64,000 nt of DNA from Pseudalkalibacillus berkeleyi (GTDB taxonomy: Bacteria > Bacillota > Bacilli > Bacillales > Fictibacillaceae): positions 248,001-312,000 of the forward strand of contig NZ_JAKIJS010000001.1 of the NCBI RefSeq assembly GCF_021608225.1, in the 5' to 3' direction. Shown in pieces: positions 1 through 8,136 of the stretch. How positions within the stretch are numbered: the stretch's first letter is position 1; each line of letters begins with the position of its first letter. The notes under the pieces are model-generated. The model made no database searches. It saw only the letters and a list, made by a program, of their open reading frames with translations, and was not told where the DNA came from. The position numbers were made by a program, and so were the translations under genes.

Positions 1-883
1 GCATCGGTCCATACACGAGGAATGCGACGATCGATGCTGTACTGAAAGTTGATTGGAACGTTACGGCTACAAATGCATCTGCTTCAGAACAGAGTGAAAC
101 AAGATACGCGAATGCCATCATCACTAAGGTTGATGACCATACATCTGAACCGATCGCTGTAATGACATCACGGCTGACAAAAGCCTGGAATGAACTGGCC
201 AACAAGGCTCCTAGCAAAAGAAATTTTCCTGTGTCGAAAAATTCATCCGTCATATGATACATCGTCAATTTCCACTTAGAAGTCGTTTGCTCGTGACTGT
301 GAGTATGACTATGTTCATGGTCATGGTTTGTTCTTTTCAACATATCACCGTTTTTGAAGATAGCGTAGACGATTGCTCCTATTAATATTGCCAAAATGAA
401 GCCCAAGCCCATTCTTGCAAACACGACCGTCAAATCTGAACGAAATGCATAATAGGTTGATAGAAATACGATCGGATTCAAGATTGGTGCACCGACAAGA
501 AAGACGACACCGATATGTAGCGGCATCCCTTTTTTGATCAATCTACGAACGACTGGTATGATGGCACACTCACAAACTGGAAAAAGTGCAGCCATGATTG
601 CAGCTGGAAGTAAAGCGATATATCCCTTTTTTGGTGTGAACCGCCTGATCGTCTCTTCTGAAACGAAAGATTGGATCAGAGCGGATACGAACACGCCTAA
701 TAATAGAAAAGGAAAGGCTTCCAGCACGATGCTCAAGAAAATGGTATTCAAGTCTACTAGTGTCGTAGGGAGAGCAGATGGTAGAGTTGAACCTTTAATA
801 TCTTCGAGAAAGAAAAACCCAAATAAGAATAAAAAGAACAAAAGAAATAGAATCATATTTTCACGCAAATTTTGTTGGGACAC
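1..883 (-). CDS. DUF318/UPF0718-type permease (partial, C-terminus beyond the left edge)
   Basis: The minus strand is open from a GTG at 883 to the window edge and encodes a polytopic membrane protein. Hydrophobic segments follow one another, a CEC motif sits in the second one (ALFPVCECAIIP, the position of the conserved Cys in this permease family), and a His-rich loop (HDHEHSHTHSHE) lies before the C-terminal half. The family contains metal or small-ion permeases of mostly unproven substrate. It lies 22 bp downstream of a ZnuA-like lipoprotein gene, so it probably shares the Zur-controlled promoter and moves zinc; that is inference. No good Shine-Dalgarno is seen before the GTG; an ATG at 856 is an alternative start. 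Confidence 0.75.
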   Translation of the reverse strand, partial: MSQQNLRENMILFLLFFLFLFGFFFLEDIKGSTLPSALPTTLVDLNTIFLSIVLEAFPFLLLGVFVSALIQSFVSEETIRRFTPKKGYIALLPAAIMAALFPVCECAIIPVVRRLIKKGMPLHIGVVFLVGAPILNPIVFLSTYYAFRSDLTVVFARMGLGFILAILIGAIVYAIFKNGDMLKRTNHDHEHSHTHSHEQTTSKWKLTMYHMTDEFFDTGKFLLLGALLASSFQAFVSRDVITAIGSDVWSSTLVMMAFAYLVSLCSEADAFVAVTFQSTFSTASIVAFLVYGPM

Positions 884-905
884 TTTATTTCACATCACTT
901 GTATT

Positions 906-1886
906 TTAATGGCTTAAAGCTTTTTTTAAAGTAGATTGGTTTCGTTCCATCAAAGTAAAATAATCTTCCTTGTTCTCGATGTCTTCTTCTGTCAGAACCG
1001 ATAGATTGTGAAGATAGAGTATATCCAGATTAAGGTGTTTTTTGATCGTTTCAGCAGGTTTTGTGCTGACATTTTGTTCAAATAAGATATATTGAATGTT
1101 GTACTCACGTGTCTCTTCAATAATTTCCTTCATTTGTTGCTGTGTTGGTTCATTGGTCGGAGACAGACCAGAGACACTAATTTGCTCAATACCGTATCGG
1201 TGCTCCCAATACCCATAAGCCGCATGTGATACTAATATTTCTTTTCTTTCCGCCTGCTCTACCATTTGTTGATAAGATCGATCAAGCTCTTCAAGTTTTT
1301 TCTTTAAATCAAGGAAGTTGCGCTCGAAATCATCCTTCGCTTCAGGTTTAGCTTGAATCAGTTCGGACTTGATATGGTCGGCCAGATCAATTGCTAAAAT
1401 CGGGTCGAGCCAGACATGAGGGTCCACATCTCCATGATCGTCATGCTTTTCTTCAGCTTGTTGCGTTTCTTCCTCATCGTGGTCGTTGTGTTCATGGCCA
1501 TGATTGGATTGGAAAACTTCAAAAGTTACACCTTCAGATGCTTCAATGAGTTCAACCTCACCGTCTTTCAACGTTTTAGCTGCAGATTCTGCAAATCCTT
1601 CCAAACCAGCTCCCATATATATGAAAAGATCGCTATCCGCTAGTTTGATCATCGTCTTTGGTGTAGGTTCGAAAGTATGAGCATCTGCTCCAGGTGGCAG
1701 GATACTTTCCACTTCAACGTGGGTGCCTCCGATTTTTTTAGTGAAATCTGCTAACGGATAAAGCGTGGTCATGACCTCCAATTTTTTAGTGGACTCATTA
1801 GCGTCCGTTGTTGAAGCATATTTATTTTGGCCGCAAGCTGCGACTAATAACAAACTTGAAAAAATAAATAGCATTTTTTTATACAT
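906..1886 (-). CDS. Zinc ABC transporter substrate-binding lipoprotein (ZnuA/AdcA-like)
   Basis: A 326-residue cluster A-I metal-binding lipoprotein. The signal peptide ends in a lipobox (LVAAC, Cys18), so it should be anchored outside the membrane. Typical zinc ligands are visible: His70 in GADAHTFEP, His157 in DPHVWLDP and a later His in VSHAAYGYW, with an acidic His-rich loop at about 128-152 as in ZnuA/AdcA. It captures extracellular Zn2+ for an importer. A strong AGGGGG ribosome binding site precedes the ATG. Two Zur boxes and a promoter lie upstream. The following gene is a permease that is not an ABC component, and no ZnuB or ZnuC is present in the window; they may lie beyond the edge or elsewhere. 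Confidence 0.88.
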   Translation of the reverse strand: MYKKMLFIFSSLLLVAACGQNKYASTTDANESTKKLEVMTTLYPLADFTKKIGGTHVEVESILPPGADAHTFEPTPKTMIKLADSDLFIYMGAGLEGFAESAAKTLKDGEVELIEASEGVTFEVFQSNHGHEHNDHDEEETQQAEEKHDDHGDVDPHVWLDPILAIDLADHIKSELIQAKPEAKDDFERNFLDLKKKLEELDRSYQQMVEQAERKEILVSHAAYGYWEHRYGIEQISVSGLSPTNEPTQQQMKEIIEETREYNIQYILFEQNVSTKPAETIKKHLNLDILYLHNLSVLTEEDIENKEDYFTLMERNQSTLKKALSH

Positions 1887-1919
1887 TTTTTATCCCCCTA
1901 AAGAATCAATGCATAAATC

Positions 1920-1948
1920 AGTATATCGTAACGATTACGATTTGTGAA
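1920..1948 (-). promoter_or_regulatory. Sigma-A promoter of the znuA-like gene
   Basis: On the minus strand TTCACA (1943-1948) and TATACT (1920-1925) are separated by exactly 17 bp. The spacer is almost entirely filled by a Zur box, so repressor binding would exclude RNA polymerase. Confidence 0.7.
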
Positions 1949-1963
1949 TAGGAATAATTACGA
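1926..1963. promoter_or_regulatory. Two Zur operators
   Basis: TCGTAACGATTACGA at 1926-1940 matches the Bacillus Zur consensus TCGTAATNATTACGA with one mismatch. A second copy, TAGGAATAATTACGA at 1949-1963, has two mismatches. The centres are 23 bp apart, about two helical turns, so dimers could bind side by side. The first box lies between the -35 and -10 hexamers and the second overlaps or abuts the -35. Zinc-dependent repression of the downstream lipoprotein and permease is the expected outcome. Confidence 0.8.
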
Positions 1964-2054
1964 TTTAATAAATACAATAAACCATAAAAATGACTTTTAA
2001 TTCATACAATTTTAGGGAATGGAATAGATATGACAACAAAAACGTGGAGGAGAA

Positions 2055-2543
2055 ATGATGACAAAAACAGAAATTGCATTACGTTTTGTACGGTTCAGTC
2101 AATGGGTTCAGAGCCTTGATGCATTAAGTGATGATGAGTGGTTTCTCCCGGTTAGCCCCGGTAAATGGTCGGTTGCAGAAATCATTGCGCACCTTACTTA
2201 TTGGGACCGTTATTTCCTTAAAGAAAGGTATCCGAAAATGAAGGCTGAAGCACGACTACCGAGGTCTATTGATGTAGATGTTATGAATCAGAAAGCATCC
2301 TTATATGCGAAGAGCGGCGTGAAGAAAGAAGAACTAATTAAAGAATTTCTCGAGACTAGAGATCTTATTGTGAAAGCAATCAACGCAAGGTCTGAAGAAG
2401 AAATGGACGTTATTTTCTACAACAGAGGGCATAAAGAAACATTGAGAGAATACTTAGTTAACCTTTGTGAGCATGACAGGCATCATAAGCATCAAATTGA
2501 CGCTTCCCTCAACAATAAATTCGAAGTAGAAGGAATGAATTAA
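2055..2543 (+). CDS. DinB-family protein
   Basis: A 162-residue DinB-like four-helix-bundle protein. The metal-site pattern of the superfamily is visible: His46 in AEIIAHLTYWD, and a C-terminal CEHDRHHKHQID cluster offering two more histidines. Members include thiol transferases such as BstA and YfiT-like hydrolases, but the substrate cannot be told here. GGAGGAGA lies just before tandem ATG codons at 2055 and 2058; the second gives slightly better spacing. It stands alone between divergent znuA and the pxp operon and is followed by a terminator. Confidence 0.8.
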   Translation: MMTKTEIALRFVRFSQWVQSLDALSDDEWFLPVSPGKWSVAEIIAHLTYWDRYFLKERYPKMKAEARLPRSIDVDVMNQKASLYAKSGVKKEELIKEFLETRDLIVKAINARSEEEMDVIFYNRGHKETLREYLVNLCEHDRHHKHQIDASLNNKFEVEGMN

Positions 2544-2558
2544 ACAACATTTTTTAAA

Positions 2559-2587
2559 GTATGTGGTGATTGCCACATGCTTTTTTT
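2559..2587 (+). terminator. Terminator after the DinB gene
   Basis: Arms GTATGTGG (2559-2566) and CCACATGC (2573-2580) with one G-U pair form a hairpin followed by seven T. Confidence 0.8.
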
Positions 2588-2736
2588 ATTGTCTCTTTTT
2601 CATGTTCATTAACGGATGTGAATGCGAGCGAAATACCTATAGTAGTGGAAAAGTCGAGATTTTTTATACACTCAAAAGCACAATCGACGCTCTTCCTATG
2701 GATAATATATACATTGTAATGTTAGACAATTCCGAC

Positions 2737-2787
2737 TACACTTAGTGTAAGCGTTTTAATTCGGAACATATATTCCGTATATCGGAA
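2737..2787. promoter_or_regulatory. Candidate operators of the IclR-type regulator
   Basis: Three alternating half-sites are seen upstream of the regulator gene: CGGAA (2762-2766), TTCCG (2773-2777) and CGGAA (2783-2787), giving two overlapping inverted repeats. A separate inverted repeat TACACT-T-AGTGTA lies at 2737-2749. IclR-family proteins commonly bind such palindromes and autoregulate; assignment to this regulator is inference. Confidence 0.5.
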
Positions 2788-2818
2788 CGAAACATTATGG
2801 TAAGACTGAGGTGGATTT

Positions 2819-3586
2819 ATGAAAGAAACAAATACAACTGTCATTAAGGCAATGGCGATCCTGGAACTATTTAAAGCGCACCGCTCATTATCTTTGAAAA
2901 AAGTGATCCATTTGACTGGTTCGCCTAAAACAACAGTTTACAGAATGATCCTTTCATTAGAAGAATCAGGCTTTCTTCGAAAAAATCAACATGGTGAATA
3001 TGAACTTGGATTCGCCTTCTTAGAATTTGGACAATTAGTGAAATCTCGCTTAGATATACGGCAAGTAGCTCTTCCTGTCATGATGAAGTTGAAAGAAGAA
3101 TTAGGTGAAGCAGTAAACTTAATTGTACGTGAAGGAAATGAAGCTATTTACGTCGAGAAGATTGAAACCGATAAGCCTGTAAGGGTCTATACCGGAATAG
3201 GTCGAACAGCCCCTTTATATGCAGGCGCATGTCCAAGAATTCTACTAGCTCACATGTCACAAGACGATCAAGAAAAATATTTGAATCAAGTTAATTTGAA
3301 CCCAATAGCTTCAGGGACGATTACAGATAAGGTTAAATTGATTGAGGTTCTACAAGAATCAAAGCATAGCGGATACACAATTAGTCATTCAGAATTACAT
3401 GACGATTCATCAGCAATTGCTGCGCCGATTATGAATTATGAGGGTGAAATATGTGCAGGCATCAGCGTAGTAGGTCCCGAAAATCGATTCAGAAACTCTG
3501 AAACACTTCCACATTTCATTCAACAAGTTACAAAAGCAGCTTATGAAATTTCTAACCTACTAGGTTGGGAATCTAACACATATTGA
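2819..3586 (+). CDS. kipR: IclR-family regulator of the 5-oxoproline operon (KipR-like)
   Basis: A 255-residue protein with an N-terminal winged helix (about 5-70: KAMAILELFK, SLKKVIHLTGSPKTTVYRMILSL) and a C-terminal IclR effector domain (about 80-250). GAGGTGG precedes the ATG. It is followed after 9 bp by pxpB and heads the operon. In Bacillus subtilis kipR belongs to the ycsFGI-kipI-kipA cluster, here rearranged with the regulator first. It likely senses 5-oxoproline or a related acid and controls the operon through the palindromes just upstream; the effector is inferred. Confidence 0.85.
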   Translation: MKETNTTVIKAMAILELFKAHRSLSLKKVIHLTGSPKTTVYRMILSLEESGFLRKNQHGEYELGFAFLEFGQLVKSRLDIRQVALPVMMKLKEELGEAVNLIVREGNEAIYVEKIETDKPVRVYTGIGRTAPLYAGACPRILLAHMSQDDQEKYLNQVNLNPIASGTITDKVKLIEVLQESKHSGYTISHSELHDDSSAIAAPIMNYEGEICAGISVVGPENRFRNSETLPHFIQQVTKAAYEISNLLGWESNTY

Positions 3587-3595
3587 GGTGATATC

Positions 3596-4315
3596 TTGAA
3601 GTATGAACTTAGCCCTCTTGGAGACTCTGCTGTCATTGTACAGCTAGGACGAGTGATATCCGAAGAGACTCATCACGCAGTTCGCAACGTCACGGACTAT
3701 CTCCAAGACAACCCGATAGACGGAATGGTAGATTATGTACCAGCATTTTCATCTGTAACAATCTTTTACATCCCAATGGAAGTGATTCAAGGTCATAGCT
3801 ATTCTAAGATCGCTTCCCCATATGAAATAGTTTGTGAACAATTAAAAGAAAGATTCGATAATATCACATTTACGAAGCGAAAAGAATCAAGAACAGTAGA
3901 AATTCCAGTTTGCTATGAAGGTGAGTTTGGAGCGGACCTCCAAATTGTCGCAGACCACAATCAAATAAGTGTAGAAGAAGTTATTGATATCCATACGAGT
4001 GGAGAGTATTTGGTTTACATGCTTGGTTTTGCACCAGGGTTTCCATACTTAGGTGGCATGTCGGAGAAGATTGCGACGCCTCGTAAGGAGACGCCGAGAA
4101 CTTCTATTCCCGCTGGTTCAGTTGGAATTGCAGGTTCTCAAACGGGCATCTATCCAATTGAAACACCTGGAGGTTGGCAACTCATTGGACAGACACCATC
4201 GATATTATTTGATATTGAAAAAGACCCCCCAACTTTATTAGAGCCTGGAGATACGATTCGCTTTTACTCAATATCCTTATCTGAATTCAAGAACATGAAG
4301 GAGGAACAAGGATGA
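3596..4315 (+). CDS. pxpB: 5-oxoprolinase subunit PxpB (KipI)
   Basis: A 239-residue allophanate-hydrolase-subunit-1-type protein. It begins YELSPLGDSAVIVQLG and carries the family stretch GFAPGFPYLGG around residue 143 and a PAGSVGIAGSQTGIYP motif around 178. With PxpC and PxpA it forms the ATP-dependent enzyme that opens 5-oxoproline (pyroglutamate) to glutamate. KipI was first described as an inhibitor of kinase KinA, so the gene may also touch sporulation signalling. Its stop overlaps the start of pxpC by 4 bp, indicating translational coupling. Confidence 0.92.
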   Translation: MKYELSPLGDSAVIVQLGRVISEETHHAVRNVTDYLQDNPIDGMVDYVPAFSSVTIFYIPMEVIQGHSYSKIASPYEIVCEQLKERFDNITFTKRKESRTVEIPVCYEGEFGADLQIVADHNQISVEEVIDIHTSGEYLVYMLGFAPGFPYLGGMSEKIATPRKETPRTSIPAGSVGIAGSQTGIYPIETPGGWQLIGQTPSILFDIEKDPPTLLEPGDTIRFYSISLSEFKNMKEEQG

Positions 4316-5304
4316 AAATTATTAAACCAGGATTGCAGGTAACGATACAAGATACAGGTCGGTTTGGTTATCAACGTTATGGCGTCATCGTAAATGGGGT
4401 TATGGACCAACTTGCGCACAGAATTGGTAACATCCTTGTTGGGAACATAGGTGACGAAGCTTCATTGGAAATGACCATGAAGGGACCAGAAATTGAGTTC
4501 GAAGAAGATGCCCTTATCTCGCTAACGGGTGGAGACCTTTCGGCTACTTTAAACGGACAATCAGTCAAACGTTGGCGCCCCATTTACGTCAAGGCAGGAA
4601 CCGTTTTGAAATATGGTGCATGTGCTTCTGGATGTAGAGGTTATTTAACTGTTGCAGGAGGAATAGATGTACCGGTCATTATGGGCAGTCGTTCCACATA
4701 CTTGAGGGCTGAATTTGGAGGATATGAAGGTAGGGCGTTGAAATCAGGCGATCAACTGAAAATTGGTAAACGATCTGATCAATCCAAGAAAATCTTTGAT
4801 CAATTGGCGCATACCGATCAACCGTTTGTAGAATCGGATTGGTTTTCTGCATCCGACTGGGGTTCTGAAAATACGGATCAGCATGTCATCCGCTTTATCC
4901 CAGGCCGTGAATGGTCTGATTTTACTGAGGAAAGTCAACGATTATTTACAGAAACAGAATTTCAATTAACACCTCAATCAGATCGTATGGGTTACAGGTT
5001 TAATGGAGAGCGTTTAGAACGATCGGAGCAGGTAGAAATGATTTCTGAAGCCGTTACATTCGGAACGGTTCAAGTACCATCTGAAGGAAATCCAATTATT
5101 TTACTAGCGGACAGACAAACTGCAGGGGGATATCCGAAAATTGCCCAAATTGCTTCCGTTGACTTCTCTAAAGTAGCTCAGCTGAAACCAGGAGAGAAAG
5201 TCCGTTTCAAAAAAATAACTCATCAAGAAGCTGAGCAACTGTTGCTTGAACAGGAACAAAATATTCAACAACTCGAACAAGGAATTTCGTTGAAATTAAG
5301 ATAG
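4312..5304 (+). CDS. pxpC: 5-oxoprolinase subunit PxpC (KipA)
   Basis: A 330-residue protein of the biotin-dependent-carboxyltransferase-like / allophanate hydrolase subunit 2 family. Typical features are the opening [20 protein letters not shown], the [20 protein letters not shown] segment near residue 115 and [17 protein letters not shown] near 263. The length is normal for KipA. It acts in the cytoplasm with PxpA and PxpB to cleave 5-oxoproline with ATP. The start overlaps pxpB by 4 bp and GGAGGAACAAGG in the pxpB end supplies the ribosome binding site. Confidence 0.92.
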   Translation: MKIIKPGLQVTIQDTGRFGYQRYGVIVNGVMDQLAHRIGNILVGNIGDEASLEMTMKGPEIEFEEDALISLTGGDLSATLNGQSVKRWRPIYVKAGTVLKYGACASGCRGYLTVAGGIDVPVIMGSRSTYLRAEFGGYEGRALKSGDQLKIGKRSDQSKKIFDQLAHTDQPFVESDWFSASDWGSENTDQHVIRFIPGREWSDFTEESQRLFTETEFQLTPQSDRMGYRFNGERLERSEQVEMISEAVTFGTVQVPSEGNPIILLADRQTAGGYPKIAQIASVDFSKVAQLKPGEKVRFKKITHQEAEQLLLEQEQNIQQLEQGISLKLR

Positions 5305-5315
5305 GAGGATCAACT

Positions 5316-6086
5316 TTGAAAACGATAGATTTAAATTGTGATCTTGGGGAGAGCTTTGGTACCTATCAAAAAGGTAGAGACGAAGAAATTCTCGATTATG
5401 TGACATCTGCAAACATCGCGTGCGGTTTTCATGCAGGAGACCCTTCTGTCATGAGAAAGACCGTTAAACTAGCTTTAGAAAAAGGAGTAGGAATTGGTGC
5501 ACATCCAGGTTTACCTGATCTCATTGGTTTTGGTAGACGACCTATGCAAATATCTCCAGATGAAGCCTATGATATGGTCATTTATCAAGTTGGTGCACTC
5601 TACGGATTTATTAAGTCAGAAGGGGGTGCCATGCAACATGTCAAACCCCATGGTGCCCTTTATAACATGGCAGCTAAAGATGAAGTCATAGCGAAGGCAA
5701 TTGCTGAAGCTGTTTATAAGGTTAATCCTGAGTTGATTTTATTCGGTCTTTCAGGTAGTCAACTAGTGAAAGCCGGACGACAAACGGGTCTTAAGACAGC
5801 AAATGAAGTTTTTTCAGACCGAACTTATCAACAAGATGGATCACTCACACCGCGTACTGAAGAGAACGCATTAATTGTTGAGGAAGAGCAATCTGTATCT
5901 CAAGTTGTAAGAATGGCGAAAGAAGGTAAAGTCAATTGTTTACAAGGTATGGATATCCCAATAGAAGCAGATACGATTTGTATTCATGGGGATGGTGCTC
6001 ATGCGCTTGAATTCGCTCAAACGATCCGCGCAGGCTTGACCGAATCAGAAATAACGATAGAACGAATTGAAAAATCATTAAAATAG
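5316..6086 (+). CDS. pxpA: 5-oxoprolinase subunit PxpA (LamB/YcsF family)
   Basis: A 256-residue LamB/YcsF protein. It begins [12 protein letters not shown], followed by [12 protein letters not shown] and [13 protein letters not shown], the family signatures with acidic and histidine residues suited to catalysis; HGDGAHA lies near the C-terminus. It is the third subunit of the PxpABC 5-oxoprolinase. TAGGAGG lies 7 bp upstream of the codon at 5316, which reads TTG. The gene is 11 bp after pxpC and 10 bp before the transporter gene. Confidence 0.92.
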   Translation: MKTIDLNCDLGESFGTYQKGRDEEILDYVTSANIACGFHAGDPSVMRKTVKLALEKGVGIGAHPGLPDLIGFGRRPMQISPDEAYDMVIYQVGALYGFIKSEGGAMQHVKPHGALYNMAAKDEVIAKAIAEAVYKVNPELILFGLSGSQLVKAGRQTGLKTANEVFSDRTYQQDGSLTPRTEENALIVEEEQSVSQVVRMAKEGKVNCLQGMDIPIEADTICIHGDGAHALEFAQTIRAGLTESEITIERIEKSLK

Positions 6087-6096
6087 GTGGGATAGG

Positions 6097-7284
6097 ATGA
6101 AACAGTCGAATAGAAGTATTTTACTAGGTGCTGCGTTCCTGATGGCAACGTCAGCAATCGGACCAGGATTTCTTACTCAAACAACGTATTTTACAGAAGC
6201 ACTCGTAGCAAGCTTTGGTTTTGTTATTTTAGTTTCCATCATTATTGATATAGGTGCTCAGTTAAATATTTGGAGGATTATAGCCGTTGCAGAGCGAAGA
6301 ACACAAGATATAGCGAATATGGTCTTACCAGGACTCGGTTACTTTGTGGCCTTCCTGATTGTCATTGGTGGACTTGCCTTTAATATCGGAAACATAGCAG
6401 GGGCAGGCCTTGGTTCAAATGTGATTTTAGGCGTCTCTCCAGAAATAGGTGCATTATTAAGTGGACTTATTGCAATTGGTATTTTCCTTTTACGTGAAGC
6501 GAATAAAATTATGGACAGATTTACCCAAGTCCTCGGTTTTCTTATGATTGCTCTTACAGTCTTTGTCATGTTTTCTGCATCACCTCCAGTAGGTGAAGCT
6601 GTACAAAAGACGTTCATGCCAGACAAGATTGATCTCATTGCCATCATTACATTAGTAGGGGGTACAGTGGGTGGTTACATTACCTTCTCAGGCGGCCACA
6701 GACTTCTTGATGCAGGTGTTAAGGGAGTCGATTCCTTACCAGAAGTAACAAAGAGTTCGGTTTCAGCAATTGGAATTGCTTCTATTATGAGAATTTTCCT
6801 TTTCCTAGCAACATTGGGTGTTGTCGCTCAAGGGTTCACACTTGATCCGTCTAACCCTCCTGCATCTGTGTTCCAATTTGCTGCAGGTAATATTGGTTAT
6901 AAAATGTTTGGCGTCATTATGTGGTCAGCTGCAATTACATCCGTAATCGGTGCAGCTTATACGTCGGTATCATTCATTCGAACAATGAATCCGAAACTAG
7001 AACAATATCATAAATATTTGATTATAGGATTTATCGCAATTTCTACACTCGTTTTTGTATCAATCGGAAAACCAGTTAATGTACTCATTCTTGTTGGTGC
7101 CTTAAACGGTCTAATTCTACCCATTTCACTCGGTGTTATGCTCATTGCAGCACACAAACCGAAGATTGTTGGATCCTATAAGCATCCAATTTGGTTGACC
7201 GTATTTGGAAGCATCATCGTCGTAGCGATGTCCTATATGGGAATCATCACAATGATGGATCAAATACCAAAACTTTTCTCATAA
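6097..7284 (+). CDS. NRAMP-family transporter (YcsG-like)
   Basis: A 395-residue polytopic membrane protein with about eleven hydrophobic segments, resembling YcsG of Bacillus subtilis in the NRAMP superfamily. The opening FLMATSAIGPGFLTQTT matches the GPGF turn of this superfamily, but the DPGN metal-site motif of true Mn2+/Fe2+ carriers is not seen. Because it is embedded in the oxoprolinase operon, transport of 5-oxoproline, glutamate-like acids or a cofactor metal are all possible; uptake of 5-oxoproline is the usual suggestion. GGTGGGATAGG precedes the ATG. Confidence 0.82.
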   Translation: MKQSNRSILLGAAFLMATSAIGPGFLTQTTYFTEALVASFGFVILVSIIIDIGAQLNIWRIIAVAERRTQDIANMVLPGLGYFVAFLIVIGGLAFNIGNIAGAGLGSNVILGVSPEIGALLSGLIAIGIFLLREANKIMDRFTQVLGFLMIALTVFVMFSASPPVGEAVQKTFMPDKIDLIAIITLVGGTVGGYITFSGGHRLLDAGVKGVDSLPEVTKSSVSAIGIASIMRIFLFLATLGVVAQGFTLDPSNPPASVFQFAAGNIGYKMFGVIMWSAAITSVIGAAYTSVSFIRTMNPKLEQYHKYLIIGFIAISTLVFVSIGKPVNVLILVGALNGLILPISLGVMLIAAHKPKIVGSYKHPIWLTVFGSIIVVAMSYMGIITMMDQIPKLFS

Positions 7285-7285
7285 T

Positions 7286-7312
7286 GGGACATGGGGACAG
7301 GTCCCTTGTCCC
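7286..7312. repeat. Nested GGGAC/GTCCC palindrome
   Basis: Two GGGAC units followed by two GTCCC units fold into a nested hairpin in the 60-bp gap between the NRAMP-like gene and the ycsI-like gene. Similar GGGACAGGTCCC-type palindromes recur in intergenic DNA of many Bacillaceae. There is no T-run, so it is not a plain terminator; it could modulate mRNA processing inside the operon. Confidence 0.65.
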
Positions 7313-7344
7313 GATAGAATGAGGGTTGGAGAGGAGGACACACT

Positions 7345-8136
7345 GTGAAAGATGTTGCTATGTTAGAGCCTTCTGAAGCAAGAGCGATGTTTCGATCAAA
7401 TCAATGGGAACGACCGACTTCAGGAATTTCAAACGGGTATACCCAAGCAAATTTGGTTGTTTTACCAAAAGAGCTCGCATTTGAATTTCTATTGTTCTGT
7501 CAAAGGAATCCAAAGCCTTGTCCAGTGCTTGATGTAACAGATCCGGGATCACCAATTCCTCAATTAGCAGCTCCTGAAGCGGATTTGCGTTCGGATCTCC
7601 CTAAATATCGTATATTCGAAAAAGGGGTTCTTACAGACGAAAGGACAGATATTTCCTCGCTTTGGACAGATGATATGGTTGCATTCCTACTCGGTTGTAG
7701 TTTCACATTTGAGAAAGCACTACTAGACAAAAGTATCCCTGTGAGGCATATAGAAGAGGAACGAAACGTACCGATGTTTGTTACGAACATCGACTGTGAA
7801 AAAGCGGGTCGTTTTGAAGGGAAAATGGTTGTAAGCATGAGACCTATTCCAGCTGAAGATATTGTCAAAACGGTACAAATTACGTCAAAATTCCCAGCTG
7901 TTCATGGTGCGCCGGTACAAATCGGGCATCCTGAACAAATCGGGATCAATGACTTAAATGACCCTGATTTCGGAGATGCTGTATCCATACGAGAAGGTGA
8001 AATTCCTGTCTTTTGGGCTTGTGGTGTAACACCTCAAGCGGTCGCAATGAATATCAAACCAGAGCTCATGATCACACATGCTCCAGGGCATATGTTCATA
8101 ACGGATTGGACCGATGAGCAATTTGAGGTTGAATAA
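7345..8136 (+). CDS. D-glutamate cyclase-like protein (DUF1445, YcsI family)
   Basis: A 263-residue YcsI/DUF1445 protein, often named putative hydro-lyase. The mammalian relative converts D-glutamate to 5-oxo-D-proline, so a role feeding or branching from 5-oxoproline fits this operon. Visible family blocks are [11 protein letters not shown] near residue 30, the [12 protein letters not shown] stretch near 56, [10 protein letters not shown] near 113 and [13 protein letters not shown] at the end. The start is GTG at 7345 with GGAGGA 8 bp upstream. It ends directly in front of the permease gene. Confidence 0.85.
   Translation: MKDVAMLEPSEARAMFRSNQWERPTSGISNGYTQANLVVLPKELAFEFLLFCQRNPKPCPVLDVTDPGSPIPQLAAPEADLRSDLPKYRIFEKGVLTDERTDISSLWTDDMVAFLLGCSFTFEKALLDKSIPVRHIEEERNVPMFVTNIDCEKAGRFEGKMVVSMRPIPAEDIVKTVQITSKFPAVHGAPVQIGHPEQIGINDLNDPDFGDAVSIREGEIPVFWACGVTPQAVAMNIKPELMITHAPGHMFITDWTDEQFEVE

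Noticed and set aside
2563-2745. 60-codon frame between the DinB gene and the IclR regulator
   Set aside because: It starts inside a clear terminator hairpin, has no ribosome binding site and covers the operator region.
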